A DNA stretch of 6,949 nt from Candidatus Parcubacteria bacterium (GCA_023432475.1 JAEYUN010000015.1:1-6949); one strand, 5' to 3'; positions 1 through 5,459 are shown, counted from the first letter of the stretch. Made by a program: numbers and translations. Notes: a model not told the origin generated them from the sequence alone.

Positions 1-30
1 CGCGCCTTGTTTTTTTACGCTTATGCTTAC

Positions 31-59
31 TTGACAAAACAGCAAGTTTTTGCTATACT
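31..59 (+). promoter_or_regulatory. Near-consensus sigma-70-type promoter of the small 77-aa gene
   Basis: The -35 box TTGACA (31-36) is a perfect consensus. A 17-bp spacer follows, and the -10 box TATACT (54-59) is preceded by TGC, an extended -10 motif. Transcription should start near 66, leaving a leader of about 25 nt that contains AAGGA (77-81) 9 nt before the ATG. A run of eight T (10-17) lies where an UP element would lie. It could equally be the tail of a terminator belonging to a gene outside the window. This is the strongest-looking promoter in the window. Confidence 0.9.
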
Positions 60-90
60 TTAGGCTATAGATAGATAAGGAAAAATAAAA

Positions 91-324
91 ATGTCAGAAC
101 AAATCAATCCAAACAACTTCGAAACACTCAACAGCTTACGTGATACTAAAGATGCGGTAGGTGGAAAGGCTATTGATTGGGCTGGGATTCAAACTCCTGC
201 CGAAAGCGCAGCGGTTCGCGCGGAAGTACCTCAAAAAGATCCAATAACTGAAAGTGTTGAAAAGAATATAGATTTGTCTCGAAAGTATGGGGCGGCTGAT
301 TTCCAAATACCTACCAAGCAGTAG
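91..324 (+). CDS. Small hydrophilic protein of unknown function (77 aa)
   Basis: I do not recognise this protein. It starts with MSEQINPNNF and is short, acidic overall (about 12 Asp/Glu against 9 Lys/Arg), without cysteine, signal peptide or membrane segment. It has one Trp (W30) and several Pro, so much of it may be extended or disordered, and it is probably cytosolic. That it is a real gene is supported by the context: an optimally spaced promoter at 31-59, a Shine-Dalgarno AAGGA 9 nt before the ATG, and a strong terminator 18 nt after the TAG stop. It is therefore a self-contained, single-gene unit that is probably highly expressed. It converges on rpmA. A regulatory RNA with an incidental ORF is a less likely alternative, because leader, ribosome site and stop are all properly placed. 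No function is proposed. Confidence 0.8.
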   Translation: MSEQINPNNFETLNSLRDTKDAVGGKAIDWAGIQTPAESAAVRAEVPQKDPITESVEKNIDLSRKYGAADFQIPTKQ

Positions 325-342
325 GACGACGTAGTCAATTAA

Positions 343-380
343 TAAAAAGAATACCCGGTCGAAAACGGGTATTCTTTTTA
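343..380. terminator. Bidirectional intrinsic terminator between the 77-aa gene and rpmA
   Basis: A perfect 15-bp stem (343-357 with 366-380) closes an 8-nt loop (358-365). The top of the stem is CCCG/CGGG. The base is an A-run on the left (344-348) and a T-run on the right (375-379), so RNA from either strand forms a GC-capped hairpin ending in U residues. It sits between two convergent genes, 18 bp after the plus-strand stop and 15 bp after the rpmA stop on the minus strand, as expected for a shared terminator. Confidence 0.93.
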
Positions 381-395
381 TGCCTTAAGCAGTAA

Positions 396-668
396 TTACT
401 CGACAACTACTTGGGTACGACGAGCGGTTTTGCCGGTAAAGCGGCGGGTTTTGATTTGGCGAAAATTAACAACACCGTCTTTAGCGGCATGAATTGTAAA
501 ATTCTTGCTCAGGTAGGTGCCTGGGCCGGCTTGTTTGGTTTCACCAACTTGGCGGACGATAACGTTGCCAGCTTTTACTTTTTGGCCACCAAAAAGTTTG
601 ACGCCGAGGCGTTGGCCTGGTGAATCATGGACGTTTTTGGCTGTTCCGCCAGCTTTAACATGTGACAT
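396..668 (-). CDS. rpmA: 50S ribosomal protein bL27
   Basis: Ribosomal protein bL27 (90 aa) is part of the large subunit, and its N-terminal tail reaches toward the peptidyl-transferase centre. Recognition rests on the start MSHVKAGGTAKN, on DSPGQRLGVKLFGG (15-28), and on AGNVIVRQVG (33-42), which match the family core. There is no Firmicutes-type cleavable N-terminal extension, so the tail is ready-made. Residue 4 is Val where most bL27 have Lys, and the usual VGCGRDHTL stretch is AGPGTYLSKNFTI (47-59). The C-terminus is basic (RRFTGKTARR). The start is fixed by the Shine-Dalgarno AAGGAG (678-683, minus strand) 9 nt before the ATG. The common neighbours rplU and obgE are not adjacent. The gene has its own candidate promoter at 711-739 and ends at the shared terminator at 343-380. 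Confidence 0.97.
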   Translation of the reverse strand: MSHVKAGGTAKNVHDSPGQRLGVKLFGGQKVKAGNVIVRQVGETKQAGPGTYLSKNFTIHAAKDGVVNFRQIKTRRFTGKTARRTQVVVE

Positions 669-710
669 CTAACGTAACTCCTTAGTAATTTCTAAAACAG
701 ACTGGGAAAT

Positions 711-739
711 AGTTTATCAAAAACAGAGTGAAAAGGCAA
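711..739 (-). promoter_or_regulatory. Candidate promoter of rpmA
   Basis: Read on the minus strand: a -35-like TTGCCT (739-734), a 17-bp spacer, and TAAACT (716-711) preceded by TGA, i.e. an extended -10. The predicted start lies near 704, giving a leader of about 36 nt that includes the strong AAGGAG site. Each box matches consensus at four of six positions, so support comes mainly from spacing, the TGN extension and position. Read-through from the upstream methyltransferase gene is also possible, because no terminator is visible between the two genes. Confidence 0.55.
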
Positions 740-755
740 GAGTTCGGGTTGGGGT

Positions 756-1925
756 TTATACTTCCAAAACCACCAACTCACGGCCAGTCACTTGATCTTC
801 GCGCCGATAAATCAAGCCTTCTGGCGTATGTTCAAACAAAACCGGTTTAAAATCGAGTGATTCTAACTCGTCAATAACCGGTAGACGGTGGTACTTTCCA
901 CCAACAAACCAGGCGGGCATGGCCACACATAGACGCGCCCCATCTGGTAGTTGAGTGCGAATATTTTTCAAAAAACCACGCATAGTGTTGTTGCAGTCAT
1001 GAATAATTTCTTTCAGTTTTTCTTCCGACGGATTCTGGCCGCCGAGTGGCTGTCCTAGGTAGCCTTCGCAGGCAATCACTTCTATAGGCTGGCGCCAGAT
1101 ATGATCTTTGGCATCGGCGACCTCCAGCATCATCTGGTGATTGCTTGAATTATTAAGTTTCTGGCGCAGCCAGTTCAGATTCGCTTTGGTGTAATCAACC
1201 ATTTTCGGACTAATATCACTGCCGTAGATGCTTGACCCCATGAGCCAGGCTTCTTGAAGCACGACACCGGTGCCGCAGAATGGATCAAGCACAATAGTTT
1301 TACTAGTAGGCGCTCTTTGGCCTAGCGCTAAGTTAACTATAACCTGGGCCAGTTTTGGCGGCAGCATACCCACAAAAGCGTCACGCTTTGGCCGTTCGCG
1401 GTCGCGAATACGATAAGCGTCGATTTGCTGGACGTCGACAACACGACCAAGGTAGGTCTTGTCGTTGGTTGCTACAATGACAAACTCAAGACCTAACTCA
1501 CTGGCAAGCGAGTTATGATATGTCTGAGCGCTAGATAGGGTGGTGGCTTCATTTGGGACCACCCTGACTGAGCGGCCTTGGTTTTTGATAAGCTTCTTGA
1601 GACGTAGTGCTTCACCGTTGATGGCATACGGACTAATATCGAAACCATACAAACTGAGGCCGAGTTTGACCTTACCTTCCGGTATAGCGCTAATCAGGTG
1701 CGGTAACAGCGATTTTATTTTGCTGGTGGCAGACGATAGTTTGGTGCTTTCGAGAGTCGCTAGCAGCTCGGCTTGCTTGAGACTGCCACCGAGTCGCCCA
1801 AAATCGACCTGAGCATTGACCAGAGCGGTTTCGCTAGTGAGAGGCGTCACGGCCTTTGCACCATAAAGCGTTTCGAGCTCTGCAAGGCCAATCTCAGGTT
1901 GTCGGCCCAAAATACATATATTCAT
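756..1925 (-). CDS. TRM11-like THUMP-domain RNA methyltransferase
   Basis: This is a 389-aa class I SAM-dependent methyltransferase of the TRM11/archaeal Trm-G10 type, which modify tRNA guanosine N2; the exact target here is inferred. Residues 1-165 form an N-terminal domain plus a THUMP-like RNA-binding region. The linker YRIRDRERPKRDAF (171-184) and LPPKLAQVIVNLA (188-200) are typical of the family. SAM motif I is LDPFCGTG (213-220), the ribose-binding acidic residue is D237 in GSDIS, and D271 (VADAKD) is the adenine-side acid. Motif IV, normally D/N-P-P-Y, is instead EGYLGQPL (287-294). The C-terminus has GLIYRREDQVTGRELVV (370-386). The ATG at 1925 is the only ATG/GTG/TTG in the 55 bp or so of frame upstream that I checked. 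It has either a leaderless -10 box 6 bp upstream or a distant GAGGT. Part of rpmA transcription may come from here. Confidence 0.82.
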   Translation of the reverse strand: MNICILGRQPEIGLAELETLYGAKAVTPLTSETALVNAQVDFGRLGGSLKQAELLATLESTKLSSATSKIKSLLPHLISAIPEGKVKLGLSLYGFDISPYAINGEALRLKKLIKNQGRSVRVVPNEATTLSSAQTYHNSLASELGLEFVIVATNDKTYLGRVVDVQQIDAYRIRDRERPKRDAFVGMLPPKLAQVIVNLALGQRAPTSKTIVLDPFCGTGVVLQEAWLMGSSIYGSDISPKMVDYTKANLNWLRQKLNNSSNHQMMLEVADAKDHIWRQPIEVIACEGYLGQPLGGQNPSEEKLKEIIHDCNNTMRGFLKNIRTQLPDGARLCVAMPAWFVGGKYHRLPVIDELESLDFKPVLFEHTPEGLIYRREDQVTGRELVVLEV

Positions 1926-1931
1926 GTAATT

Positions 1932-1937
1932 AGTATA
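1932..1937 (-). promoter_or_regulatory. -10 box of the TRM11-like gene, predicting a leaderless mRNA
   Basis: On the minus strand TATACT (1937-1932) is followed by exactly six bases (AATTAC) and then the ATG at 1925-1923. Transcription starting 6-7 bp after the -10 box would begin at or next to the A of the ATG. A GAGGT (1941-1937) overlaps the box and could act as a poor Shine-Dalgarno (11-nt spacing) only if transcription began further upstream. No good -35 hexamer is seen at 16-18 bp. Confidence 0.55.
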
Positions 1938-1956
1938 CCTCAGGTAAGCTGCCTGG

Positions 1957-1984
1957 TTGGTTTCGGTTTGTGGTGCGATATAAT
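1957..1984 (+). promoter_or_regulatory. Promoter of the flippase-like/xseAB operon, predicting a leaderless mRNA
   Basis: A perfect -10 box TATAAT (1979-1984) lies exactly six bases (AGGCAT) before the ATG at 1991. A weak -35-like TTGGTT (1957-1962) is 16 bp upstream. The start would fall at or beside the ATG, leaving no room for a Shine-Dalgarno. The -35 region overlaps that expected for the divergent gene, so the two promoters probably compete for RNA polymerase. A CAGG-N7-CCTG inverted repeat (1941-1955) sits between the two -10 boxes and might be an operator; this part is speculative. Confidence 0.65.
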
Positions 1985-1990
1985 AGGCAT

Positions 1991-3019
1991 ATGTCTTTCA
2001 AAAAATGGTTGAACGTCGCGACGCTCGTGTTGGTCGCCCTGGTTATTTTCTTTGCGCGTGATGATATCTTAGACGCCTGGCACCTCTTGTGGCAGGTCAA
2101 TATATGGGTATTTCTACTAATAATTCCCGTACAGTTTCTAAGTTATTATGCAGCTGGAGCCACCATATTTTCATATCTTAAACACGGCGGCGACCTCAAG
2201 CACGCTCCGTGGTATGAGCAGCCGAAAATGGCGCTCGAACTGAACTTCGTTAACCATATCTTTCCAACAGCCGGACTGTCCGGCGCGTCTTACATGACTT
2301 TTCGGCTAAGTAAACTGGGCGTTAACCATGGCCGAGCTACGCTGGCTCAGGTTATCCGTTTGGCAATGGTATTTTTGTCGTATTTAGCACTCATGATAGT
2401 AGCTGTCATCTTGGTGACTATCGACGGCAACTTGACCCGCATGACCATATTGGTGGCATGTACAGTCGTGTCTCTTATATTGTTTGGCGCTATCGTTTCA
2501 CTCTATGTACTCTCCAGTCGCGAGCGGTTAGATAAGTTTGGGAACTTTCTAGACAAAATGCTTAACGACCGCCTAGCTAAGCTGATAAAGCGTCCCAAGC
2601 CTTTTGTCGAAAGAACCACACTTATCAAATTTTTCGACGATATCCACAAAGATTACAAAGAGCTGCGGCGCAACCCCAAATACTTGAAAGAACCGTTTTT
2701 GTGGGGGTTGGTTTTTAACTTGTCCGAAGCCGCCATGTTCTTTATCGCTTTTTGGTCTCTCGGGGTATTGGTCAATCCGGCGCCATTGTTAATAGCCCTC
2801 GGTTTAGCCGGTATTGTTGGCTCAGTTTTAGTAACTCCCGGCGGCACGGGGGGCTACGAAGCCATGATGATACTTTTCCTGACCAGTGCTGGTGTGTCGG
2901 CTAGCGTGGCAGTTGCCGGTGTGATATTGGCTCGTACCTCGTTGATTCTTCTAACCATTGCTACTGGCTATGTTTTTTACCACTTAACCATGCGCAAATA
3001 TGGAAAAACTCACGCTTAG
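1991..3019 (+). CDS. LPG-synthase transmembrane-domain/UPF0104 family membrane protein (flippase-like)
   Basis: This 342-aa integral membrane protein belongs to the lysylphosphatidylglycerol synthase TM-region family (UPF0104, also the flippase half of MprF). Such proteins are thought to move or modify lipids, but stand-alone members are mostly uncharacterised. About seven or eight hydrophobic segments are visible, roughly at 7-22, 36-58, 120-145, 151-175, 235-258, 263-297 and 300-333. Family signatures are NHIFPTAGLSGASY (88-101) and TPGGTGGYE (282-290). A basic cytosolic loop lies at 176-232. There is no C-terminal aminoacyl-transfer domain, so lipid lysylation is not expected. A GTG at 1970 is in frame, but it lies upstream of the TATAAT box and has no ribosome site, so ATG 1991 is preferred. 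The last 20 nt overlap xseA, making it the first gene of the operon. Confidence 0.85.
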   Translation: MSFKKWLNVATLVLVALVIFFARDDILDAWHLLWQVNIWVFLLIIPVQFLSYYAAGATIFSYLKHGGDLKHAPWYEQPKMALELNFVNHIFPTAGLSGASYMTFRLSKLGVNHGRATLAQVIRLAMVFLSYLALMIVAVILVTIDGNLTRMTILVACTVVSLILFGAIVSLYVLSSRERLDKFGNFLDKMLNDRLAKLIKRPKPFVERTTLIKFFDDIHKDYKELRRNPKYLKEPFLWGLVFNLSEAAMFFIAFWSLGVLVNPAPLLIALGLAGIVGSVLVTPGGTGGYEAMMILFLTSAGVSASVAVAGVILARTSLILLTIATGYVFYHLTMRKYGKTHA

Positions 3020-4121
3020 CGTCTCGGACGCCATAGCGTATATCAATCAGACGCTCGAGTTTGCCTACCCGACGTTAGTAGTTGAGGGTGAAGTAGCTAG
3101 TTTCAAAGTTAACCAAGGTAAATATGTCTTTTTCGATCTCAAAGACGAGTCGGGTACGCTAGGTTGTTTTATGATGCTTTTTTCGCTTAGAACAGCACTG
3201 GAAGATGGCATGCGTGTTCAGGTTTCGGCCACGCCTAAGCTGACCACATGGGGTAAATTCAGCCTAACGGTTCGAGAGGTTCGTCCGGTAGGCGAGGGCA
3301 GCTTGAAGCGAGCCTTTGAACTACAAAAAGCTCGCTTAACGGCCGAAGGATTATTCGCCCTGGAACGCAAGCGTCGACTACCAGCTATCCCGGCCCGCGT
3401 AGGCGTGATTTCTTCAACCGCCGCTGCAGGCTATAAAGACTTCATAAAAATACTGAATGATCGCTGGTCAGGACTTGACGTCACGGTAGCCCATACCGCC
3501 GTGCAAGGGGCTGGGGCGGCTGAGCAAATCATCCGGGCGCTCAACTGGTTTAACCAACAGGCCGATCCGGTTGACGTCGTAGTTTTAGTAAGGGGTGGGG
3601 GCAGCGCTGATGACCTGAGTCTATTCAACGACGAGCCCTTAGTGAGAGCTATCGCCGCTAGCCGGATTCCCACTCTGGTTGGAGTAGGTCATGAGGTAGA
3701 CGAATCGTTGGCCGACCTAGCCGCCGATGTACGGGCGGCTACTCCAACCAATGCCGCTCAGTTGCTGGTCCCAGACAGACGGGAGGTAGCAGCCTCACTT
3801 GATTACAAACTAAAACATATAGCCGGCACTATAACCGCTCAGCATCGAGAGTATTTACGCCAGGTTGAATACAGCGTTGCGAGCATTTTTCAGTCCATCG
3901 AACGTCGGCAAGCTGTCATGAAAGACAGATTCAGTCTTCTCTGCACCGTTATAGCTCAGTTAAACCCGCGCACGGTGCTTAACCGGGGCTACGCTCTAGT
4001 GTTTGCTCAAGACGGCTCGGCACTAAAAAGCAGGGTGCCGGTGATAGGCGAATTGCTACAGATAGAAACCAAGTCACATAAACTAACCACGGAGGTAAAA
4101 CATGTCAGCAAAAAGTCTTAA
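3000..4121 (+). CDS. xseA: Exodeoxyribonuclease VII large subunit
   Basis: XseA is the catalytic subunit of exonuclease VII, which degrades single-stranded DNA from both ends together with XseB in the cytosol. Residues 1-100 form the OB-fold (LVVEGEVASFK at 26-36, GKYVFFDLKDE at 40-50). The nuclease domain follows with PARVGVISSTAAAGYKDF (131-148), the catalytic-region motif RGGGSADDLSLFND (198-211), VGVGHEVDESLADLAADVRAAT (227-248) and TPTNAAQLLVP (248-258). A helical stem (about 259-320) leads to LNPRTVLNRGYALV (321-334) and a short C-terminal beta segment. At 373 aa it is shorter than the roughly 400-456 aa typical of the family, mainly in the stem. The start overlaps the preceding gene by 20 nt and has no Shine-Dalgarno, so translation is probably coupled. 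The 3' end overlaps xseB by 20 nt. Confidence 0.96.
   Translation: MEKLTLSVSDAIAYINQTLEFAYPTLVVEGEVASFKVNQGKYVFFDLKDESGTLGCFMMLFSLRTALEDGMRVQVSATPKLTTWGKFSLTVREVRPVGEGSLKRAFELQKARLTAEGLFALERKRRLPAIPARVGVISSTAAAGYKDFIKILNDRWSGLDVTVAHTAVQGAGAAEQIIRALNWFNQQADPVDVVVLVRGGGSADDLSLFNDEPLVRAIAASRIPTLVGVGHEVDESLADLAADVRAATPTNAAQLLVPDRREVAASLDYKLKHIAGTITAQHREYLRQVEYSVASIFQSIERRQAVMKDRFSLLCTVIAQLNPRTVLNRGYALVFAQDGSALKSRVPVIGELLQIETKSHKLTTEVKHVSKKS
4091..4096 (+). promoter_or_regulatory. Strong Shine-Dalgarno of xseB inside the end of xseA
   Basis: GGAGGT lies 5 nt before the xseB ATG (4102). It is the best ribosome site among the internal operon genes and sits within the last codons of xseA. It allows XseB to be made independently of, and more abundantly than, XseA. 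That fits the known biology of exonuclease VII, in which several small subunits bind one large subunit. Confidence 0.85.
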
Positions 4122-4299
4122 AACTCGTTTAGCCGAACTCGACGAGATGGTTGCCTGGTTCGAACAAGATGATGTCGATATTGACGAGGCTATAAAGAAA
4201 TTTGACGAAGTTACGGCTCTGGCAGAGTCAATCAAAAAAGACCTGGCGGTGTTAGACAACAAAATTACCGTTTTGAAAAATAAATTCGACGGGGAATAG
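4102..4299 (+). CDS. xseB: Exodeoxyribonuclease VII small subunit
   Basis: XseB (65 aa) is the accessory subunit that binds the helical stem of XseA. Family features are the all-helical two-helix layout: LAELDEMVAWFEQDDVDID (10-28), with the usual acidic turn before DEAIKKFDEVTALAESIKKDL (28-48), then an amphipathic tail DNKITVLKNKF (52-62). E. coli XseB is about 80 aa, so this is a compact version. It overlaps xseA by 20 nt, has its own strong ribosome site, and its TAG stop abuts the ATG of the next gene (TAGATG). Partner, position and sequence all agree, so the assignment is firm. Confidence 0.94.
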   Translation: MSAKSLKTRLAELDEMVAWFEQDDVDIDEAIKKFDEVTALAESIKKDLAVLDNKITVLKNKFDGE

Positions 4300-4791
4300 A
4301 TGCCGCCCGTTCTCGCTATTGTCGTGGTTGTAGTCGCAGCCGTCTGGCTTGGCACAGTATTTTTCGGGCCACCTTACGTACCAACCCATCGTCGCCAGCT
4401 TCGGCGTTTATTCGATGAGCTTAGTCTCGGCGAGCATGACCACTTGGTGGATCTCGGGTCAGGTGACGGTCAAGTCTTACTAGAATGCGCGCGTCGGGGA
4501 GCGCGGGCCAGTGGCGTTGAACTAAACCCTTTCTTGGTAGCTATAGCCAAGTGGCGGCTGCGGCACTATACCCGAGCTACGGTTAGGCTGGGGAATATCT
4601 GGAACTACCGTTTGCCAGAAGATGCGACCTATGTGTTTGTATTTTTCGCCGGTGATTTTATGGGTCGACTCGAACGCTTCTTAAAGCATCGAAAGATGCA
4701 TCGTCCGGTTAAACTTATCAGTTACGGTTTTGAGTTAGAAGGCTATCGGCCATCTAAAACTATCGGTGCCTTTTACATTTATGAGTTTTAA
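4300..4791 (+). CDS. Membrane-anchored SAM-dependent methyltransferase, FAM173/ATPSC-KMT-like
   Basis: This 163-aa class I methyltransferase has an N-terminal membrane helix (about 4-22), then PPYVPT (24-29), motif I VDLGSGDGQVLLECARRGA (50-68), the ribose-binding acid in GVELNPFLVAIAKWR (72-86), and GNIWNYRLPEDATYVFVFF (98-116). The order of TM helix, P-x-V-P, DLGSGDG, ELNPxLV and D/N-x-W is that of the FAM173 family. Its eukaryotic members methylate lysines in mitochondrial membrane proteins (ATP synthase subunit c, ANT). The substrate here is unknown, and a membrane-protein lysine is an inference from that resemblance. The gene starts directly at the xseB stop (TAGATG), with a weak GGGGA 4 nt upstream. 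It closes the xseAB operon, with no terminator after it. A lipid or small-molecule methyltransferase remains possible. Confidence 0.75.
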   Translation: MPPVLAIVVVVVAAVWLGTVFFGPPYVPTHRRQLRRLFDELSLGEHDHLVDLGSGDGQVLLECARRGARASGVELNPFLVAIAKWRLRHYTRATVRLGNIWNYRLPEDATYVFVFFAGDFMGRLERFLKHRKMHRPVKLISYGFELEGYRPSKTIGAFYIYEF

Positions 4792-4799
4792 TTTATCAT
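4772..4799 (+). promoter_or_regulatory. Promoter of the PsbP-like membrane protein gene, predicting a leaderless mRNA
   Basis: The -35 box TTTACA (4772-4777, five of six consensus) is separated by 16 bp from the -10 box TATCAT (4794-4799, five of six). Exactly six bases (ATAAGT) separate the -10 box from the ATG at 4806, so the transcript should begin at or beside the start codon. The -35 lies inside the end of the methyltransferase gene. No Shine-Dalgarno is present upstream of the ATG. Confidence 0.65.
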
Positions 4800-4805
4800 A
4801 TAAGT

Positions 4806-5459
4806 ATGAGCACAAGCGTTAACGAACGCGGTTCGGTCAATCCGCTACTGATATCGAGCATTATTTTGGGTGTTATTGCAGCAGCTTTCGCCGGGGCTTT
4901 TATATGGGCTTATGGCAATTATGTTGACCAACGCGATAACACCGACCAGAAAATATCCGCTGCGGTTACGGCAGCCGAAAAGACCGCCGCTGACCAGCAC
5001 GCTAAAGATCTAACGGAAAAACTAAAAGAACCGTATGCGCAGTTGGTTAGCCCGGAAGACTTAGGCCGGGTAACTTTTAGTTATCCAAAAACCTGGAGCG
5101 TCTATGTTGCCAAAGACGGCTCAGCTGGTTCTTATGAAGCTTACTTGCACCCGGGTAGTGTTCCGGCCATCAGCAACACCTTGGCGTATGCAGTACGCGT
5201 CACCATAACCGAACAAGAATACGAAACTGTTCTCAAAACTTACAGCAGCTTTATTAGTCGCGGCGACCTCAAGTCGAGCCCGATTACGATCGGCAATTTC
5301 ACCGGCGTGCGTCTCGACGGTAAGTTTAGCAACACTCGGACCGGGTCGGCCGTTATATTCAAAGTTCGCGACAAAACTTTGACACTGGCTACTGATTCAC
5401 CTAGTTTTAAGGCTGACTTTGACAACGTTGTCATAAAATCTCTCAACTTCAATCCATAG
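4806..5459 (+). CDS. Single-pass membrane protein with coiled coil and PsbP-like C-terminal domain
   Basis: This 217-aa protein has a short polar N-terminus, one membrane helix (about 13-36), an Ala/Lys/Glu-rich probable coiled coil (about 41-75), and a C-terminal mixed alpha/beta domain (about 80-215). That domain begins with GRVTFSYPKTWSVY (87-100), a phrase like those opening PsbP-type folds. It ends with SFKADFDNVVIKSLNF (200-215), resembling the final helix and strand of that fold. Most likely the C-terminal domain is displayed outside the membrane. There is no lipobox and no cysteine in the protein. The exact function is unknown. The ATG at 4806 is the first start codon after an in-frame TGA at 4782. 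It has its own promoter 6 bp upstream, but read-through from the xseAB operon is also possible because only 14 bp separate the genes. Confidence 0.72.
   Translation: MSTSVNERGSVNPLLISSIILGVIAAAFAGAFIWAYGNYVDQRDNTDQKISAAVTAAEKTAADQHAKDLTEKLKEPYAQLVSPEDLGRVTFSYPKTWSVYVAKDGSAGSYEAYLHPGSVPAISNTLAYAVRVTITEQEYETVLKTYSSFISRGDLKSSPITIGNFTGVRLDGKFSNTRTGSAVIFKVRDKTLTLATDSPSFKADFDNVVIKSLNFNP

Noticed and set aside
10..17. Run of eight T as the tail of an upstream terminator
   Set aside because: Only nine bases precede it in the window, so no stem can be verified; it may equally be an UP element.
411..623. Plus-strand open frame opposite rpmA (70 aa)
   Set aside because: It lies fully opposite the well-supported bL27 gene, has no promoter or ribosome site, and its protein resembles no family.
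1970..1990. Upstream GTG start that would lengthen the flippase-like protein by 7 residues
   Set aside because: The extension encodes a polar VRYNRH stretch, has no Shine-Dalgarno, and lies over the perfect TATAAT box; the ATG at 1991 fits better.
1540..2012. Plus-strand open frames opposite and beyond the start of the TRM11-like gene
   Set aside because: They are antisense to conserved methyltransferase codons and run through the divergent promoter without their own start signals.
2653..2847. Minus-strand open frame within the flippase-like gene
   Set aside because: Shadow of a conserved membrane-protein gene; no start signals.
3431..3673. Minus-strand open frame within xseA
   Set aside because: Opposite the conserved nuclease motifs; low-complexity Ser/Thr/Ala-rich product typical of an antisense shadow.
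4083..4355. Minus-strand open frame across xseB
   Set aside because: Antisense to xseB and both its junctions; Thr/Ser-rich shadow translation.
4799..4804. TATAAG as the -10 box of the PsbP-like gene
   Set aside because: It ends one base before the ATG, so transcription would begin inside the coding region; TATCAT at 4794-4799 has correct spacing and a matching -35.
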